This document shows, piece by piece, positions 12,081-24,914 of a DNA stretch of 64,000 nucleotides. This stretch comes from Saccopteryx bilineata (Eukaryota; Chordata; Mammalia; Chiroptera; Emballonuridae): assembly GCF_036850765.1 (NCBI RefSeq), contig NC_089496.1, forward strand, positions 105,421,767 to 105,485,766, read 5' to 3'. The first letter of the stretch is position 1. Every line of letters starts with the position of its first letter. The notes under the pieces are model-generated. The model saw nothing but the letters and a program-made list of their open reading frames with translations. It did no database searches and was not told the DNA's origin. Both the position numbers and the translations under genes were made by a program.

Positions 12081-12734
12081 GTGGCTTTGAAGCATTTAAA
12101 GACACCCAACAATTCCAGCAGCAGGACCCCAAGATAACCACCATTGCCTTCAGGCAGGGAACTTTGACTAGTCCTTAGAGCTTGCCTCCCTCCTAGACAC
12201 GTGGCCTTTGTTCTCTTCCTACTGAAATTGAGCTTCCCTTCCCCCAGAGGATGGAGGAACACCACACATTATTCGTTAGTCAAAGTATCGCTCTCATTTG
12301 GAAAGGCAGGAGGGCAATTTAATACCCATTGTACAGATACTTTTGCCTCCTAGGTTGTAAATACTGAAGTAGTTTCCTTCGAGACAAGAAGGTAAATAGA
12401 AAACTGAGTTCTATAGTTTCTTTCTCGAGCTTGGATGAACTGCTCCCTGTATCTTTGCTGAGAAAAAAGAGGGTTCAAATAGTATATTCCATTTCAAGTC
12501 TGAACGAAACACCTCTCGGTACTCTGGGGTTGTAATTGGGTAAGACAGGCTGTAAGCATGCCTGAGAACTTGAGCGCTGTCCATTCAGGGAGTTTTCCTG
12601 AGGAAGGCGCAGCTTTGTTTTGACCCTTTCTACCGAGATTGGTCAGAATCAAAGATCTTCTATGTTGGAAGAGAATTCCATTATGGTCCTTTACTCAGAG
12701 AAACAAACCAAGCTGTATTTACCTACTAATTGTC
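12081..12734. other. Unique noncoding sequence
   Basis: Nothing recognised here. Confidence 0.45.
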
Positions 12735-12808
12735 TCAGTGTTACTAGGTTCCCCCAACACCTAGCAATGCCTTGCATACAGTAGGTGCTCAATAAAAGCC
12801 GAATGATG
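12735..12808 (+). repeat. MIR/L2 tail fragment
   Basis: Contains 'catacagtaggtgctcaata' followed by an 'aaaagccgaatgatgag' end, the common tail of L2 and MIR. Confidence 0.6.
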
Positions 12809-13013
12809 AGCTAAAGAAGTTCTTATAACCCTAAGTTGAGGGCAGTTTTGCTTAGCTACAATTTGTTTAAAATGCTGTCCTTTCCAATGAACGTCCCCAC
12901 AAAAAAAATGTTGTGGATCTCAAGAAATTTGACCAAGTCTCTGTTGTAAAGAGACATTAATTCAAGGCCTAATTATGACCTTGTCAAACGTCAATCATTA
13001 AATTCAGTTAACT

Positions 13014-13187
13014 GCCTGACCTGTGGTGGCGCAGTGGATAAAGCGTCGACCTGGAATTCTGAGGTCACTGGTTCAAAACCCTGGTTTCCCTGGTCAAGGC
13101 ACATATGGGAGTTGATGCTTCCTGCTCCTCCCCCCTTTCTCTCTCTCTCTCTCTCCTCTCTAAAATGAATAAATAACATCTAAAAAA
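13014..13187 (+). mobile_element. VES-type SINE (tRNA-derived) with 13-bp TSD
   Basis: The tRNA-like head ('gcctgacctgtggtggcgca' followed by a B-box-like region near 13070) is followed by a CT-rich tail and an A-rich end. The flanks aattcagttaact at 13001-13013 and 13188-13200 are an exact 13-bp duplication, the signature of L1-driven insertion. Confidence 0.93.
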
Positions 13188-13200
13188 AATTCAGTTAACT

Positions 13201-16095
13201 AAGAGCATATAAGAAATGCTAAGCCACCCACCGTTCTTGCCCCGTCTGGCATGGGAAATATTCTATGCGATTCCTCACATTCATTGTTCGGAGCCTGGTG
13301 ACATCATCATCAAGTCCTCCCGGAAAACACAACACCTTTCCATGCAGTAGTCAGACTTCTGGAGTGATCACAATGGAGGTTGAACCAACTGTAATGAGAA
13401 GCTGACAGCAATGAAGGAAATCTCCACCAAGGGCAACAAATCCTGCTCCCTTAATAAATCTCTGACAGAAAAGGACTGTCTGACATCTCAGGGCTGTGTG
13501 CCTACAAATTAAATCAGAGGAGATGTCTTGGTGATTGATATTGCAGGGAATCAGATAACTGAGTGGGCATGAGCTGATAATGAGATACTGTGGGCTAATT
13601 AGGAGGAGGACCAATGAATTGAATTCAGATGGAAAGCTGTGTACAAAAGCCATTGCAAGGAAAGGGGTAGGCAGCTGAGGAGACAAGAGGAAGTGGCCGT
13701 GCAGGGCGACAGTTCTATTGTTCTGGTTGATGAATCACCTGCTTATCCAATGAGCTAGGCTCAGAAACACGGAAGGCATGACAGGTTCCCCAGGATGGTT
13801 TGTGATCCAAATCGAATGGTCCAGGAGAGAGTTTGGGGTGGGAGTGGGGGATAGTGGAAACAGTATCCCAAGAATGTTATTGGATTTTGTATTCAGCTAC
13901 TCCCAAAGTGTGGCTCAAGTATGAAACAGTTAGATTTGTGGGGGATGGGGAGCCACTGGAAATAAAGACCTTACATTGAATACAAATTTCATAAATTAGG
14001 TCCCAGGGGGCTATGTGATTGAAAGGAGCACAATAGGAATGATGACATGTGCTCCGTGTGCTTGAGAATATATTTTTTACATCAAAGATTAGTAAGACAA
14101 TAGCCCGTTCTCCTTCCCTCTCCATCCCACCTCCTCTGCCCTGACCAAGATGCATTGTTGTTATTTTAAAGTTTATTAATTAGATTTTATTTGTCTATTA
14201 TTATTGGAATTATTCCCCTTAGAAGAACATGCACACACCCTCATTGGTCTCTCATTACTCCACCCCTGCCATGTTGGTCTCATCTCTAGTTTTGTTTTGT
14301 ACATCATGGCTGCGCTTTGGTGTTTGTAAGGGACTTGTAACAAGAGGTCATTGCCTATCTAACCAAAAATAAAATATGTCAATTTCTTCACTAGCCCGTA
14401 CCTCATTTCTCTCTCCTCCACTCATCTCTCTTCTTTGGAAGGACCCATTGAGCTCTTCAACTCACCTGTTGAGTTGTTCCTTTCTATACTCGCAGTGTTC
14501 ATGCCCGGGATCTCCCATTGTTTCTTACTCATTGTTCTTATTTCACCTTTCAAATCTCTCCCCTTTCCTTTTTGAAGATATTTATTGAGCTTATTTTCAG
14601 TTGCTCCAGTGCGTTGACTTTGAGCGCATGCGTGCTCTGCAGGGGTCTTGTTGCTACTCCCTCCTGCCCGTGCGTGTTCTCTCGGCAATTCCATGGCTGC
14701 AGGGAGTAACGTGGACCTGTGGCGAGTGTACTTCAAGCTGGACAGCCTCTGGTATTGCAGTCAGGAATCGACCACCCCCAGTTTGCTGTCTCCCCGGTAC
14801 CCTCATCCCTCACCCCAGCACCCCCTAGCGTCTCTCTTCCTCAGAGAACCTTGAGAACTGCTATTTTCTAATCTCCCTCTCTGCTCTGGGATGGGGGGGA
14901 TGTGAAGGGAACTATTCAGGGGCTGACTAGCCTCCCTACATGGGTTTGGGCTCCAACTCTGTCCAGTGTCACCTAAATGCCTCTCATGAGCACTGGGCTG
15001 GGTTGGTGCTTTGGCACTGAAGCAACAAGGATCAATAGTCCTCTGAAGTCAAGGAGGTAGGAAGGGTGCCCTCAGCCAACCCTCCCAAGCACCCTGCCCC
15101 CATGGCCCTGGGCTTCTCGTGGGCTGGCATCTTCCTTCTACACAGGGGCTCAACCACCTCTGTCTTTCTGGGAGTTTTTTATGGTTTTGATGTTAAGTCC
15201 TGGACCCATAACATGGCCTTTCTTAGCTTTTTGTCCCTAAAATCTTCAAAACTGGGTTTGAAGAAGAGAAGCAACAGCTTATTCTTCTAAAGAATATGAG
15301 TGCCCATGATTATAAGAACCAAGAAGCTTATAATCTATTAAATTCACAATACCTAGCACATAGTAGGTCCTGAATGAAACATTTCTACAGTGAAATGATA
15401 AACTCTTAAGATATTTTAGATGACATATAAAGTCATTTTTTAAATTTTAGACTTTTTATGCTTTGCCTGAGAAAAATGGCATTGTGTTAGGTAGCCTATG
15501 AAGACAGAGTGGTTGGGCTTCGATACCTCGCCACCAGGAGGGCCCCTGCGGAATGAATAGGGTGTGCAGGTACGAGGCAGGGGTCGGTTCCCAATTAAAC
15601 TTCCGTGTTTCTTTCTGATACCTAAGCTTCTCTGGCTCTGGGATCCGGTGCCAACCTGCGTGTCGTTACATTAACAGCGTGAGGCTCTCCGCGTAGATCA
15701 GTGCTGCGACTTTCCTTCTTCCTTGGAGCTCAGCACGTCCGCAGGACTGCAGACTGGACGTCGGTTCTCTAGGTCTCCCCAGAGGGTAGACAACCCTGAA
15801 GGGGAAACAGTGAAGAACTCTTTTTACTGCTTATTACTCCTTAAAGGAGAAGAAAAGACAGAATGAAAAGAGAGAGAAAGAAGGAGGGGGAGGGAAGGAC
15901 AAAGAAAAAGAAAAGATGGGGAGGGAAGGAAGGGCAGACGACAGACAGACTGCCCGCACCTGCTCTCCATTATCCTCTCTCCCTTGGACTTCTGCAGTGG
16001 CCTGCCCTGCGCCTCCAGCCATGGGTTTCCTCTGGGCTTCAGACGGGCTGTCGTGGCTACTCTGTAAGGTTTATGCTTGCCTCTTGTGGGAGGGT
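13201..16095. other. Unique noncoding sequence; purine tract at 15850-15935
   Basis: No repeat family or exon recognised. 15850-15935 is a nearly pure GA-rich tract; open frames over it are low-complexity artefacts. Confidence 0.45.
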
Positions 16096-16148
16096 GGTTC
16101 TGGGCAGATGGGCTCGCCACTAATGGATGTGCCCCAAGTCCACAGCCA
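16096..16148. repeat. 53-bp segment repeated at 17556-17608 (copy 1)
   Basis: 50 of 53 bases match the second copy 1460 bp downstream, in the same orientation. Weaker similarity extends about 40 bases upstream of both. Family unknown; possibly the end of an LTR or an old bat-specific repeat. Confidence 0.7.
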
Positions 16149-16384
16149 GTCTTAACACCTGTTCCACAGTGGCAACCCCGGACCCCTTCCTCTGTCTCCT
16201 GATTGCCCCCTGTCTGCTATTGTTTTGAAAAACAAACAAACAAACAAAAACAGGCGTCGTTTGTCCAGGAAACTGGAAATGTCCCCTGGCAGCCCCCTGC
16301 CTCCCCTCTGCCAGAGAGCAACTTTCCACACATCCGTCCGTCTGTCTGTTTCCCGTCAGGGTTCAGAGGGTCCTTTGCCAGTTT

Positions 16385-16468
16385 CTTCTATTTCCTCACC
16401 TTCTCCTCCTCCTCCTCTTCCCTCCCCTGCCCCTGCTCAGCTGCCTCTCCTTCCTCCTCCTCTTTGTT
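16385..16468. repeat. Pyrimidine-rich low-complexity tract
   Basis: Runs of TCC/CTC units with few purines. Confidence 0.7.
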
Positions 16469-16479
16469 AATCAGCATCT

Positions 16480-16660
16480 TGTTTATTGTTCACTTCATGG
16501 TACCAAGCAAGATGGAAAGGCTGTGTCTCATGAGTGATCTCGTTTCCAATGGAATGGATGGTATCAGCACATCGTACCTTTCCCTCTATTTCACAGACAA
16601 TGCTTTTGTGGCTCAGAGACATCAGCTGTGTTGAAGGTTGCACAGCTTGTGGATCCCATT
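16480..16660 (-). repeat. MIR SINE fragment, antisense
   Basis: Reverse-complement MIR layout: 'ttcacagacaatgc', then 'ggctcagagacatcagctgt', then 'gaaggttgcacagcttgtgg'. Confidence 0.5.
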
Positions 16661-16724
16661 AGCTACTTCTCGCTGGCCTTGAAACATGGGTATGTTTTGG
16701 TTACTAAGAAAATAAACGTATCTC

Positions 16725-17201
16725 GTGGCCAGGACATGGAAACAACCAAAAAGCCCATCAATAGATGACTGGATAAAGAAGATGTGGCACATATACACTA
16801 TGGAATACTACTCAGCCATAAGAAATGATGACATCGGAACATTTACAGCAAAATGGTGGGATCTTGATAACATGATACGAAGCGAAATAAGTAAATCAGA
16901 AAAAAACAGGAACTGTATTATTCCATACGTAGGTGGGACATAATACTGAAACTAAGAGACATTGACAAGAGTGTGGTGGTTACGGGGGGGAGGGGGGAAT
17001 GGGAGAGGGATAGGGGGTGGGGAGGGGCACAAAGAAAACAAGATAGAAGGTGACAGAGGACAATCTGACTTTGGGTGGTGGGTATGCAACATAATTGAAC
17101 GACAAGATAACCTGGACTTGTTATCTTTGAATATATGTATCCTGATTTATTGATGTCACCCCATTAAAAAAATAAAATTATATAAAAAAAAAAAAAAAAA
17201 A
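16725..17201 (+). mobile_element. Young 5'-truncated L1 3' end with 19-bp TSD
   Basis: Begins in the last ~70 codons of ORF2 (frame 16725-16943, ending ...IIPYVGGT like the L1 at 2332), continues through the G-rich 3' UTR and ends in a 20-base A tail. The flanks aagaaaataaacgtatctc at 16706-16724 and 17202-17220 are identical over 19 bp. The ORF2 tail is intact, so the insertion is young. It sits between the two copies of the 53-bp repeat. Confidence 0.95.
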
Positions 17202-17220
17202 AAGAAAATAAACGTATCTC

Positions 17221-17555
17221 ATTTGAGACACTGTTCTGTTTCTGTCCTTGCTAATGTATCTTGTCAAGCAGGTGGGCACCTGGGCTTCGATTTCCTCAGC
17301 ATCCCAACCTGCCTGAGTCTTGCCTGCCTTGCCTTCTGACTTCTGCACTTGGCCATTCTGCTGACATAGAGTGGTTTCTCCAAAGTCACCAATGGCCAAC
17401 TTCTCTGTAAACCAGTGGCCTTTCTAATCCTCTTGACCCCTCTGTAGCTGTTGATGCTGCTGCTGCTGGTCTTGACTTTGAAATTTCAGCTGCCAGCCAC
17501 TGTGGCTTAGGAAGCAGATTTGCACGGTCATTCAGATATGCTGTGGGCAGGGGGC
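17221..17555. other. Unique noncoding sequence
   Basis: No family recognised. Confidence 0.4.
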
Positions 17556-17608
17556 GGTTCTGGGCAGATGGGCTCGCCACTAATGGACGCGCCCCAAGCC
17601 CACAGCCA
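17556..17608. repeat. 53-bp segment repeated at 16096-16148 (copy 2)
   Basis: Differs from copy 1 at three sites, all C/T changes. Both copies read MASPSAQN-x-P in the minus-strand frame that starts in them, but the frames diverge at once after the shared part, so this is not evidence of coding. Confidence 0.7.
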
Positions 17609-19482
17609 AAAAGTGTAATTTCCTTTGAGGGTCCAGGGATATGAATTATCTTCAGAGTAGGAAGGATCTATTCTAGGTTTATAGCTATTTTTGCAGAAAA
17701 ACAAATTATTTACATTTTCTGAACGTTTGTGATGACCCTAGATGTGTAGATATTAAATTTTAAGAGCCTAACTAACTAATATTTACATTTGCAATTAAAT
17801 GTAAGTAACCCCGATAATACTACAGGAGTTCTGTGTCTTTAGGGACTGTGGCAGGGGGTGGGCGGGTAGGAATGAGAGGCGTAGTTCTCGTTTTTATTGA
17901 ATGGTTTGGGGGAAAATGAATCTTCCGGGGATATTCTCCATATAACTATTTGCCTGCGAGAGTCTCCTAATGACTCTCATAGGGGTTCAGCTGTGAACAT
18001 CACAGAATATTTATCTTCTCTGAGGATTTTGCGGTTTCTAGAGTGAGAGAGCAGTTCAAATAAAATAATTACCGATCTTGTTCCTCTGCCACATGGCCCA
18101 GAGAAGGTGAGGCATCTGGCTGATGGAAGGCATGGATGCTGGTGGTTTGGCACGCCCAAGAGACGTGGGTTGGCAGGTTATAAAACGAGAGTGTGGTTAT
18201 GGTTTGCATAGAGCTCCACACCATCCAGAGGAAGTTCACGCACACCATCCCACCTGCATCCTCCCCGCTCCTTGGGTTGGAGGCGGATTCTGACCCCAGT
18301 TTGCAGATTGGGAAGCAGAGAAGTCCCGACAGTCTATACTATTTGATTAAGTCTCCCTTTGCAGTAAAGGGAGACCCAGAGTCAGCACATGGGTCCTTAA
18401 CCCCAGCCCAAGGCTCACCCTCCTCTTTCTTTAAGCCCACTGTATGCAGTGATTAGTTCACTGTGGGGCACGGACTTTGGCAAAGAGGGCATGGAACAGG
18501 AGTGCAGGCCTTCAAAGGCATTCGGCTCACAAACATGAATGACGTTGCATAAAAGGAGAAATTTACTGTCCACAGAGGTAAAACACCTATCAAGTTGGTG
18601 TCGGAGGGCAGCATCCTTCTTTGAAAAGGACATATTTGCTACATGATTGAAGCTTGGCAGCCCCATGACAAAGGGCAGTAGGTGCTTCTAAGTGGAACCT
18701 GTCATCCACCAAGTCTAGAGGACATGTGGCTGGGTACACTGGAAGGCTCCCAGATGCTTCGGTATCATCCAAGCAAATTCTGGTTAGCACACCAACATCC
18801 AGAAAGGGGAGGCGATCTAGGAGTGATATAATTAAAATGCAAGAAAAAATGGAAGTTTCCCTCCCTCTCAAGCAAAAATGTGCGTGGAAAAGACATTTGG
18901 GGATGTCAGTCCAGCCACAGATCCCTGAGAACCAACCCCTCCCCCGCTGCACCCCTTTTTACACACACAAACACGCCCACACAGAACACCTGTATGTTAT
19001 GTACACATGCGCAGCCATGGACTCCCGGAAGCTGTGATTCTGTAATGATCCCCTGCTCTCCTGGACATAGGCGATGAGAGCAGGTGTGCAGAACGGACCC
19101 AAGCTGGACCACTCAGCACCTCGTTGTCCATATTGAAATTGAGACGATGCTAGTGGGCAAAGAGCACTAAGTGAGGTCACTGACCAGACTCTAGAAGGTT
19201 CCTACTTTGTTCCTCTCCATCAACTCTGTCCCTCAGCCTTTTCTTTGACTTCAGAAGCTCCTCCCTCAGTACCCTTCCCATAAACTCCACTCTGGGCTTA
19301 AGCTAATTCAAAGTGGGTTTCTGATATCTGTAGCCAAGAGAATCTCAACAGAATGGTGAGAGCGTCTCCCACAAATAATAAACACGCTCTCTCTGTAGAC
19401 TTCTTCATGTCTAAGGTAGATCAAGTTAAGTCAATGAAATTTCCTGGACCCCAGGAAATCCATTTTTAAAAAATATGATCAG
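17609..19482. other. Mostly unique sequence with a weak MIR piece (18220-18400)
   Basis: 18290-18340 shows antisense MIR-like words ('tttgcagattgggaagcaga'). The rest is unrecognised. Confidence 0.4.
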
Positions 19483-19703
19483 GCCTGACCTGTGGTGGTG
19501 CAGTAGATAAAGCATCAACCTGGAAATGCTGAGGTCACTTGTTCGAAACCCTGGTCAAGGCACATATGGGAGTTGATGCTTCCAGCTCCTCCCCCCTTCT
19601 CTCTCTCTCTGTCTCTCCTCTCTATCCCTCTCTGTCTTTCTCTCTCTCCTCTCTAAAAAATGAATAAATAAAATAAAAATAATAAATAAATAAAAAGCTT
19701 TAA
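19483..19703 (+). mobile_element. VES-type SINE with A-rich tail
   Basis: Same head as the copy at 13014 ('gcctgacctgtggtggtgca'), then a long CT tract and (AATA)n tail. The flanks near 19470-19482 and 19704-19716 both read aaatat...gatca with a 2-bp length difference, an imperfect TSD. Confidence 0.88.
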
Positions 19704-20789
19704 AAATATATGATCAATTTAGACAATTAACTATCGTAAGTTGAATCCTTATAACAAGGTGATCTCTTTACTTGGTAAGTTGGATAGCTTTTAAATAGCA
19801 TCTATTAGAAAAGGTTCCCTTTAATGCTTTTGAGAAATATGTGTGTGAGTGTTGGGTTTTGTGGTTTGGGTACCCACAGGCACACAATCTACTAACGTCT
19901 GCAAAATTAGTTCAATTCTCAATGTGGAATATGAAGAAATTTTAAATTTAAAGTCTGTTTTCATTTTCTGTCAATTATAAAAGACAATTTATGTGTTGCA
20001 GAAAGTTTGGAATTGTGTGACAATTGCATGCCAGGCAGTAAGCCCGAGAGATTTACCTATATTTTCTCCCATCCCAGCTACAATTGTGAGACAATCATTG
20101 TTCCTGTTGAAAGATGAGAATCTGTGTGTGTGTGTGTGCAAACCATTAAACCAAGCAAAAGTGTGAAGTGTGGACTAAGCATAAAAAAAATGCAGAAAGG
20201 CATAACGGTTACTCCAGACCATTCATAACACTTAAAACCACGCAGAGCGAATGTAGGCAGAAAAAGAAAGCTTATTTGGAGGACTCTATTCACATTTATG
20301 GTCTGCAGTCAATATAAACATGAAAAAGATTCTAAATATCCCTGCCATATTTGGCAAAAATGAGTACAGGAGAGACAGGCCCTGAAGACACTTGCATTCT
20401 GCTCCTTGCTGCTCAGGCAGGTAGGAAGCAGCGTGGAGTCAGGGAAAATACAAATGCGCCGGCAGCGTTGATGCGAATGTGAGTTGCATTGTTTCAGGAG
20501 GGTTGCTCTTGTGAACAACACCACAGCCATGTCAACAGGCAGATCTTTTGTAAAAGTGTTGGAAGTGTATTTCTCTCTTCTAAGAAGGGGATTGGTCAGA
20601 CACTGCATTTTACCTGCCCATGTGAAGTCAGTGAAACAATTTTAGGGGCATGCTTGAGTTTTCGAATTGACATCTGAGAGCTACTTTTAACGTTCTTAAA
20701 ATTTTAATTCAACAAGTCATCTATGTTCACCAGAAAAGTTTCAACATATAACTAATAAAAATAGAAACTCTCCTATTGACACACACATT
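19704..20789. other. Unique noncoding sequence
   Basis: Only a short GT run near 20120 is notable. Confidence 0.45.
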
Positions 20790-20978
20790 TTCTTTTATTG
20801 ATTGCTTTTAGAGAAAGAGAGAGGAAGGGGGAGAGAGAGAGAAGCATTCCTTTGTTGTTCCACTTAATTATTCATTCTTTGGTTGCTTCCTACATGTGCC
20901 CTGATCAGCGATCGAACTCACAACCTTGGTGTCTCTGGACGATTCTTTAACTGACTTAGCTCACCCGCCAGGGCCAAT
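20790..20978 (-). mobile_element. Older tRNA-derived SINE, antisense
   Basis: Left end has GA-rich (tail) sequence; right end is a diverged tRNA-like head ending 'cacccgccagggcc'. No clear TSD, so probably older than the VES copies elsewhere. Confidence 0.7.
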
Positions 20979-22589
20979 ACACAATTTAAATATTTTACAA
21001 AAATGAAGTTAAAACTGTTCTGTCACTTGCTTTATTTCACCAGGCAATGTTTTGTCAGTATTTTGTCATTGTTGGGAAACAAGTCTTCGCATGTCCTTCA
21101 CGTTTCTGCACGTTTCCCCTTAGTCCCAGATTATCAGCTCAAGGAGACTGAGACAGTAAACAGCCTTGGAGGCAGAGATAGTGTCACCCTTTGTGGCAAA
21201 GAGCGGGAATGCTGATTGTTCCTTATAAAACATTTGGGTTCCTTAAGCTCAGATTTCCTGCCTAAAATGCAGCCCACTTTTGATGACAATGCAGGTGTCA
21301 CCTGGACCTCTTCGTGTTATTCTTTGGAAAATGGAGCATGGTTACTGCTACTGCTGTGAGTAAGAAAGTCCTGTGTCTCAGACTCTGGAGTCTTGTATAT
21401 TTTGCCAGCATCCAGGGAAACATGCCCAACTTGTTAACCAAGGGGGGCAAAACCACAAACTCTTTGTGGTTCTTAGCAGTCATTTTACTAACCCCATTTT
21501 TCAAGATTACTCTTTTGACAGTTGCATTTTAATGCATGTGCTATGAGGTCTTTATTCATTTCCCTATTGTTGGATTCTTATGTTGTTTCCCCTGTCTAGC
21601 CCTTGAATATAATGTCTGTATATAATGCATTTATGTATCCATCTTTATAAATAATCATATTTTGGATGCAAATTCCACAAACTTTTACTCTTGATGAAAT
21701 AAGACACGATAACATTTGAGATTTTTCTGAGCGTTAAATAGTTAACTTCTATTGGCTGCTCCTCTCCCCTGGTCCTAGAAGTCAAGCTCACCCGGGGAAG
21801 GAGGTGGTGGACGCCAGAGTGACTGACAGTTGGAGAAAACCAGGAAAGGAGCGCAGCCCGGGGTCAGTGATTGCTTGGCCCGTTTGGGTCAAGAATGGCG
21901 AGCGCAGGCGCCAATGCTGGGAACTGAACCGTGAATTCCAAGCTCACGTCTGAGGAGAGAGGATTTGGGCATCCAAGGAGCATCAGCAGGTTTGGAGCAT
22001 CATCCTGATGCCCCCAGCCCCTTCCTTCTGTCTGGAGGACCCCTCCCAGGCACATCTTTAGTGCTATTAGTCTTCCTCACGCCATCTCGTCAGCCTGGCT
22101 GGGACCTACCCCTGGGTTCATTTTTCTCTAATCATACCCTGGGTCTGTTCACTGTTCTGAATCAACTGCAAGAAGACCAGGGTTGACTGAGTGGGGCCAT
22201 TGTTTATTTAAAGTCACAAAGGTATCTCTGAAAACAAACAATCCTTTGCAAGAATAAAATGGCATGTGTGATAGAATTGGAAACAATAGCTGTCACTTTG
22301 TTCAAAGTTCTTCTGCAGATGGCAGCAGGATTTTTTCTCTGAATATCAGGGGTGACAATCTGTCTGTAGTTTCTCCCCAGTACCATAGTATTGGGGTGGT
22401 GCGGGCTAGGGGTGGGGACAATAAATTGGATGTAAACTCCCTAGGTTTGCTGCTATAATACCCCTCCTCACTTACTGCCACCGGCCATGCTGCGGTGTAC
22501 ACATCTGGGTGTCTTCCACATCAGCAGTTGCACCGTATATAGATAACACAGCAGAGAGATTTAACCCACGGGGGCTTTGGAATTGGGCA
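20979..22589. other. Unique noncoding sequence
   Basis: No gene or repeat family I can name. 22200-22460 is AT/GC-balanced and non-repetitive. Confidence 0.45.
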
Positions 22590-22812
22590 GACATTGTTAT
22601 GAGCCTTGCCTCTCCTCCACAGTAGCTTTTATAACCTTGGCCTCTCAGAACCTCCATGTCCTCATGAACAAATGGGGATAATAATGGGGATCTGCCTCCC
22701 AGGGCGATGGGACAGATTTAATGAAACAATGTGCCTAAAGAGCTTATTAGCATGTGGCTCATGGCAGGAAATCATTACGGCTGCTCTTATTACTGTTATT
22801 AAATCTGTGGTC
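22590..22812 (+). repeat. MIR SINE, nearly complete
   Basis: MIR order is clear: 'ggcctctcagaacctccatg', 'gaacaaatggggataataat', 'gacagatttaatgaaacaat', 'agagcttattagcatgtggc'. Confidence 0.75.
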
Positions 22813-24009
22813 CACGCAGAGACCCAGCTAATTCCAGACAGGCTATGATGACTGCTCCAATGAGGTATGATTACCATTATTATTTTGGGGGCAGGCTTCT
22901 CCCTTGGGCAGCCCGGACTGTCTCCGCATCTCTCCAGCGTTAACAAAGGCAGCTCCTGTGATAGAGAGCGGTCACACCGAGCACGTCCCCTCTTCATGCC
23001 CCAGCATCGTGTTTAAGAATATGCAAGAGTTCTTTATCTCTGGCAATAAACTTTAAAAATAAATGAGCTAAAGCTATGGGCCAAGGAATGAGAGCTCTCT
23101 GTCTTTAACTGTAACCTGCACAAGGAAGATACCCAGATGCCTAGATCTAAGCTTTAAAAACCTCCATAAGGATGAGACAATAGTTAATGACCCTGGAGAA
23201 GCCCCCAAGGGTAGCAACCTTGTAAGTCACAACGCCCGCACATCCTCCAGTCGTTTTCCTCTGATCTTCAGGAAGCCTGTGCTACTGCAGATCCAGAAAC
23301 TGTGCCCTAGGCATCCTTGATCTTGATCCCCTCAACCTCTGTTCTAACACCCTGAAACTGTAAGATTAATTGACCGTGATGATGAGTTTTCCAATACTCA
23401 GAATTTGAAAGTACATGTTTTCCAATACCTCACACTAGAATACATCTCAGGAAGCCAAGACTTCCACTGATTCCCTCTTATGCTGGCAAACTGAGAGGTA
23501 GGGCATGTTCGCTGGACCCAAAGTCAGACAAACCACAGCTGATTGTGAAGTCTGCGGATGCCGAAACGGACTTCTATACCCAGCAAATAGTCATGGCTCC
23601 ATAATTCCATTTAACTGGTTGCTCAGCTCTTTTTGAAAGGCATTATTAAGCTTGTTAGAGAGTCTCAAAGGGAATTGGTTTCATTAAGCAGCTAAACAAT
23701 TAGACCTTGGAGTACTTAAGAAGATTACAGGCAGATGAATAGTACTGCAAAGGGGCCCTGATATGCATCCCAGAACTCAACGGGCAGACATAAAGATTCA
23801 TAAACGTCCTTTCTCAGAATGCATTCTTTTTCCAGTTACCACTAATTGGTTATTTTTCCAATGCAGACATCCATTGTAAAAAAAAAAAAAAATGTATTCT
23901 GTACATATATAATTTTTACAATGTGTACTACAGATAAGCTAAAAGAAGGAAATAACTTATTTCACAAAATAACTCATGTTAATCATACTTTCAGCTTCCC
24001 ATAGCTTTA
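22813..24009. other. Unrecognised sequence
   Basis: 23030-23400 has the composition of an old interspersed repeat, but I cannot assign a family. A 15-base A tract lies at 23878-23892. Confidence 0.35.
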
Positions 24010-24620
24010 TATAGGACAGCCTGGGGACCAAGAGTATGGGGTCCACAGTCATGTCACTGAATGTATCGCCTACTTCTATCACTTACTGACTGGGTGATGC
24101 GGGGAATTCACCTTCAACTTTGTTTGATTCCATTTTTCTTATCTGTATAATTGGGATAAAAAGAGTACCATCCTTGGCCTGACCAGGCGGAGGCGCAGTG
24201 GGTAAAGCGTCGGACTGGGATGCGGAGGACCCAGGTTCGAGACCCCAAGGTCGCCAGCTTGAGCGCCAGCTTTGCTCATCTGGTTTGAGCAAAAGCTCAC
24301 CAGCTTGAGCCCAGGGTCGCTGGCTCAAGCAGGGGGTTACTCGGTCTGCTGAAGGCCCGCGGTCAGGGCACATGTGAGAGAGTGGTCAATGAACAGCTAA
24401 GGTGTTGCAACGCGCAATGAAAAACTAATAATTGATGCTTCTCATCTCTCCGTTCCTGTCTGTCTGTCCCTGTCTATCCCTTTCTCTGTCTCTGTAAAAG
24501 AAAAAAAAAAGAGTACCATCCTTCCAGTGTTTTAGGAGGAATAAATGAGATAATAAATACATCTAAAGTCTTTAAAATGAGTGGCTGGCACTTGGTAAGC
24601 ATTCAAGAAATGCTTTTTAG
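24010..24620 (+). repeat. MIR SINE split by a younger SINE
   Basis: MIR sense pieces lie at 24010-24175 and 24509-24620: 'cacttactgactgggtgatg', then 'cttatctgtataattgggat', then after the SINE 'ggaataaatgagataataaa' and 'tggcacttggtaagcattca'. The two halves are contiguous once the SINE at 24176-24508 and one TSD copy are removed. Confidence 0.85.
24176..24508 (+). mobile_element. Long VES-related SINE with 15-bp TSD, inside a MIR
   Basis: tRNA-like head with a B-box-like ggttcgagacc at 24235, then a longer body than the other VES copies, a CT-rich segment and an A tail. Exact TSD aagagtaccatcctt at 24161-24175 and 24509-24523. At 333 bp it represents a different, longer subfamily from the approximately 175-bp copies at 13014 and 19483. 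Confidence 0.93.
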
Positions 24621-24914
24621 CTATTTTATATGTCATATATAGACAGTATACAATTAAAATGGGATTTTATTGTAAGCACTTTTATAACCAGCTTTTAATT
24701 TAATAGCATATTGTAAAGACTTTTCTGCATAAATACCTGCATATTACTTTATCATTTTTAATGGCTATATAATATTCCAGCATATGAGTATTTGATAAAT
24801 TACCAGCTAGAAGCTAAGCATGGTGGCACTGCCTGCCAACCTCAGTTGGGTTTGGATACTGTCTTTCTACATCAGTGTGTACCTGTACAGTTTATTGTAT
24901 TTTAAGATTGCTAA
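24621..24914. other. AT-rich sequence, possible old L1 fragment
   Basis: 'ttaatggctatataatattcc' type wording at 24760 is seen in antisense L1 3' regions. Too short to be sure. Confidence 0.3.
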
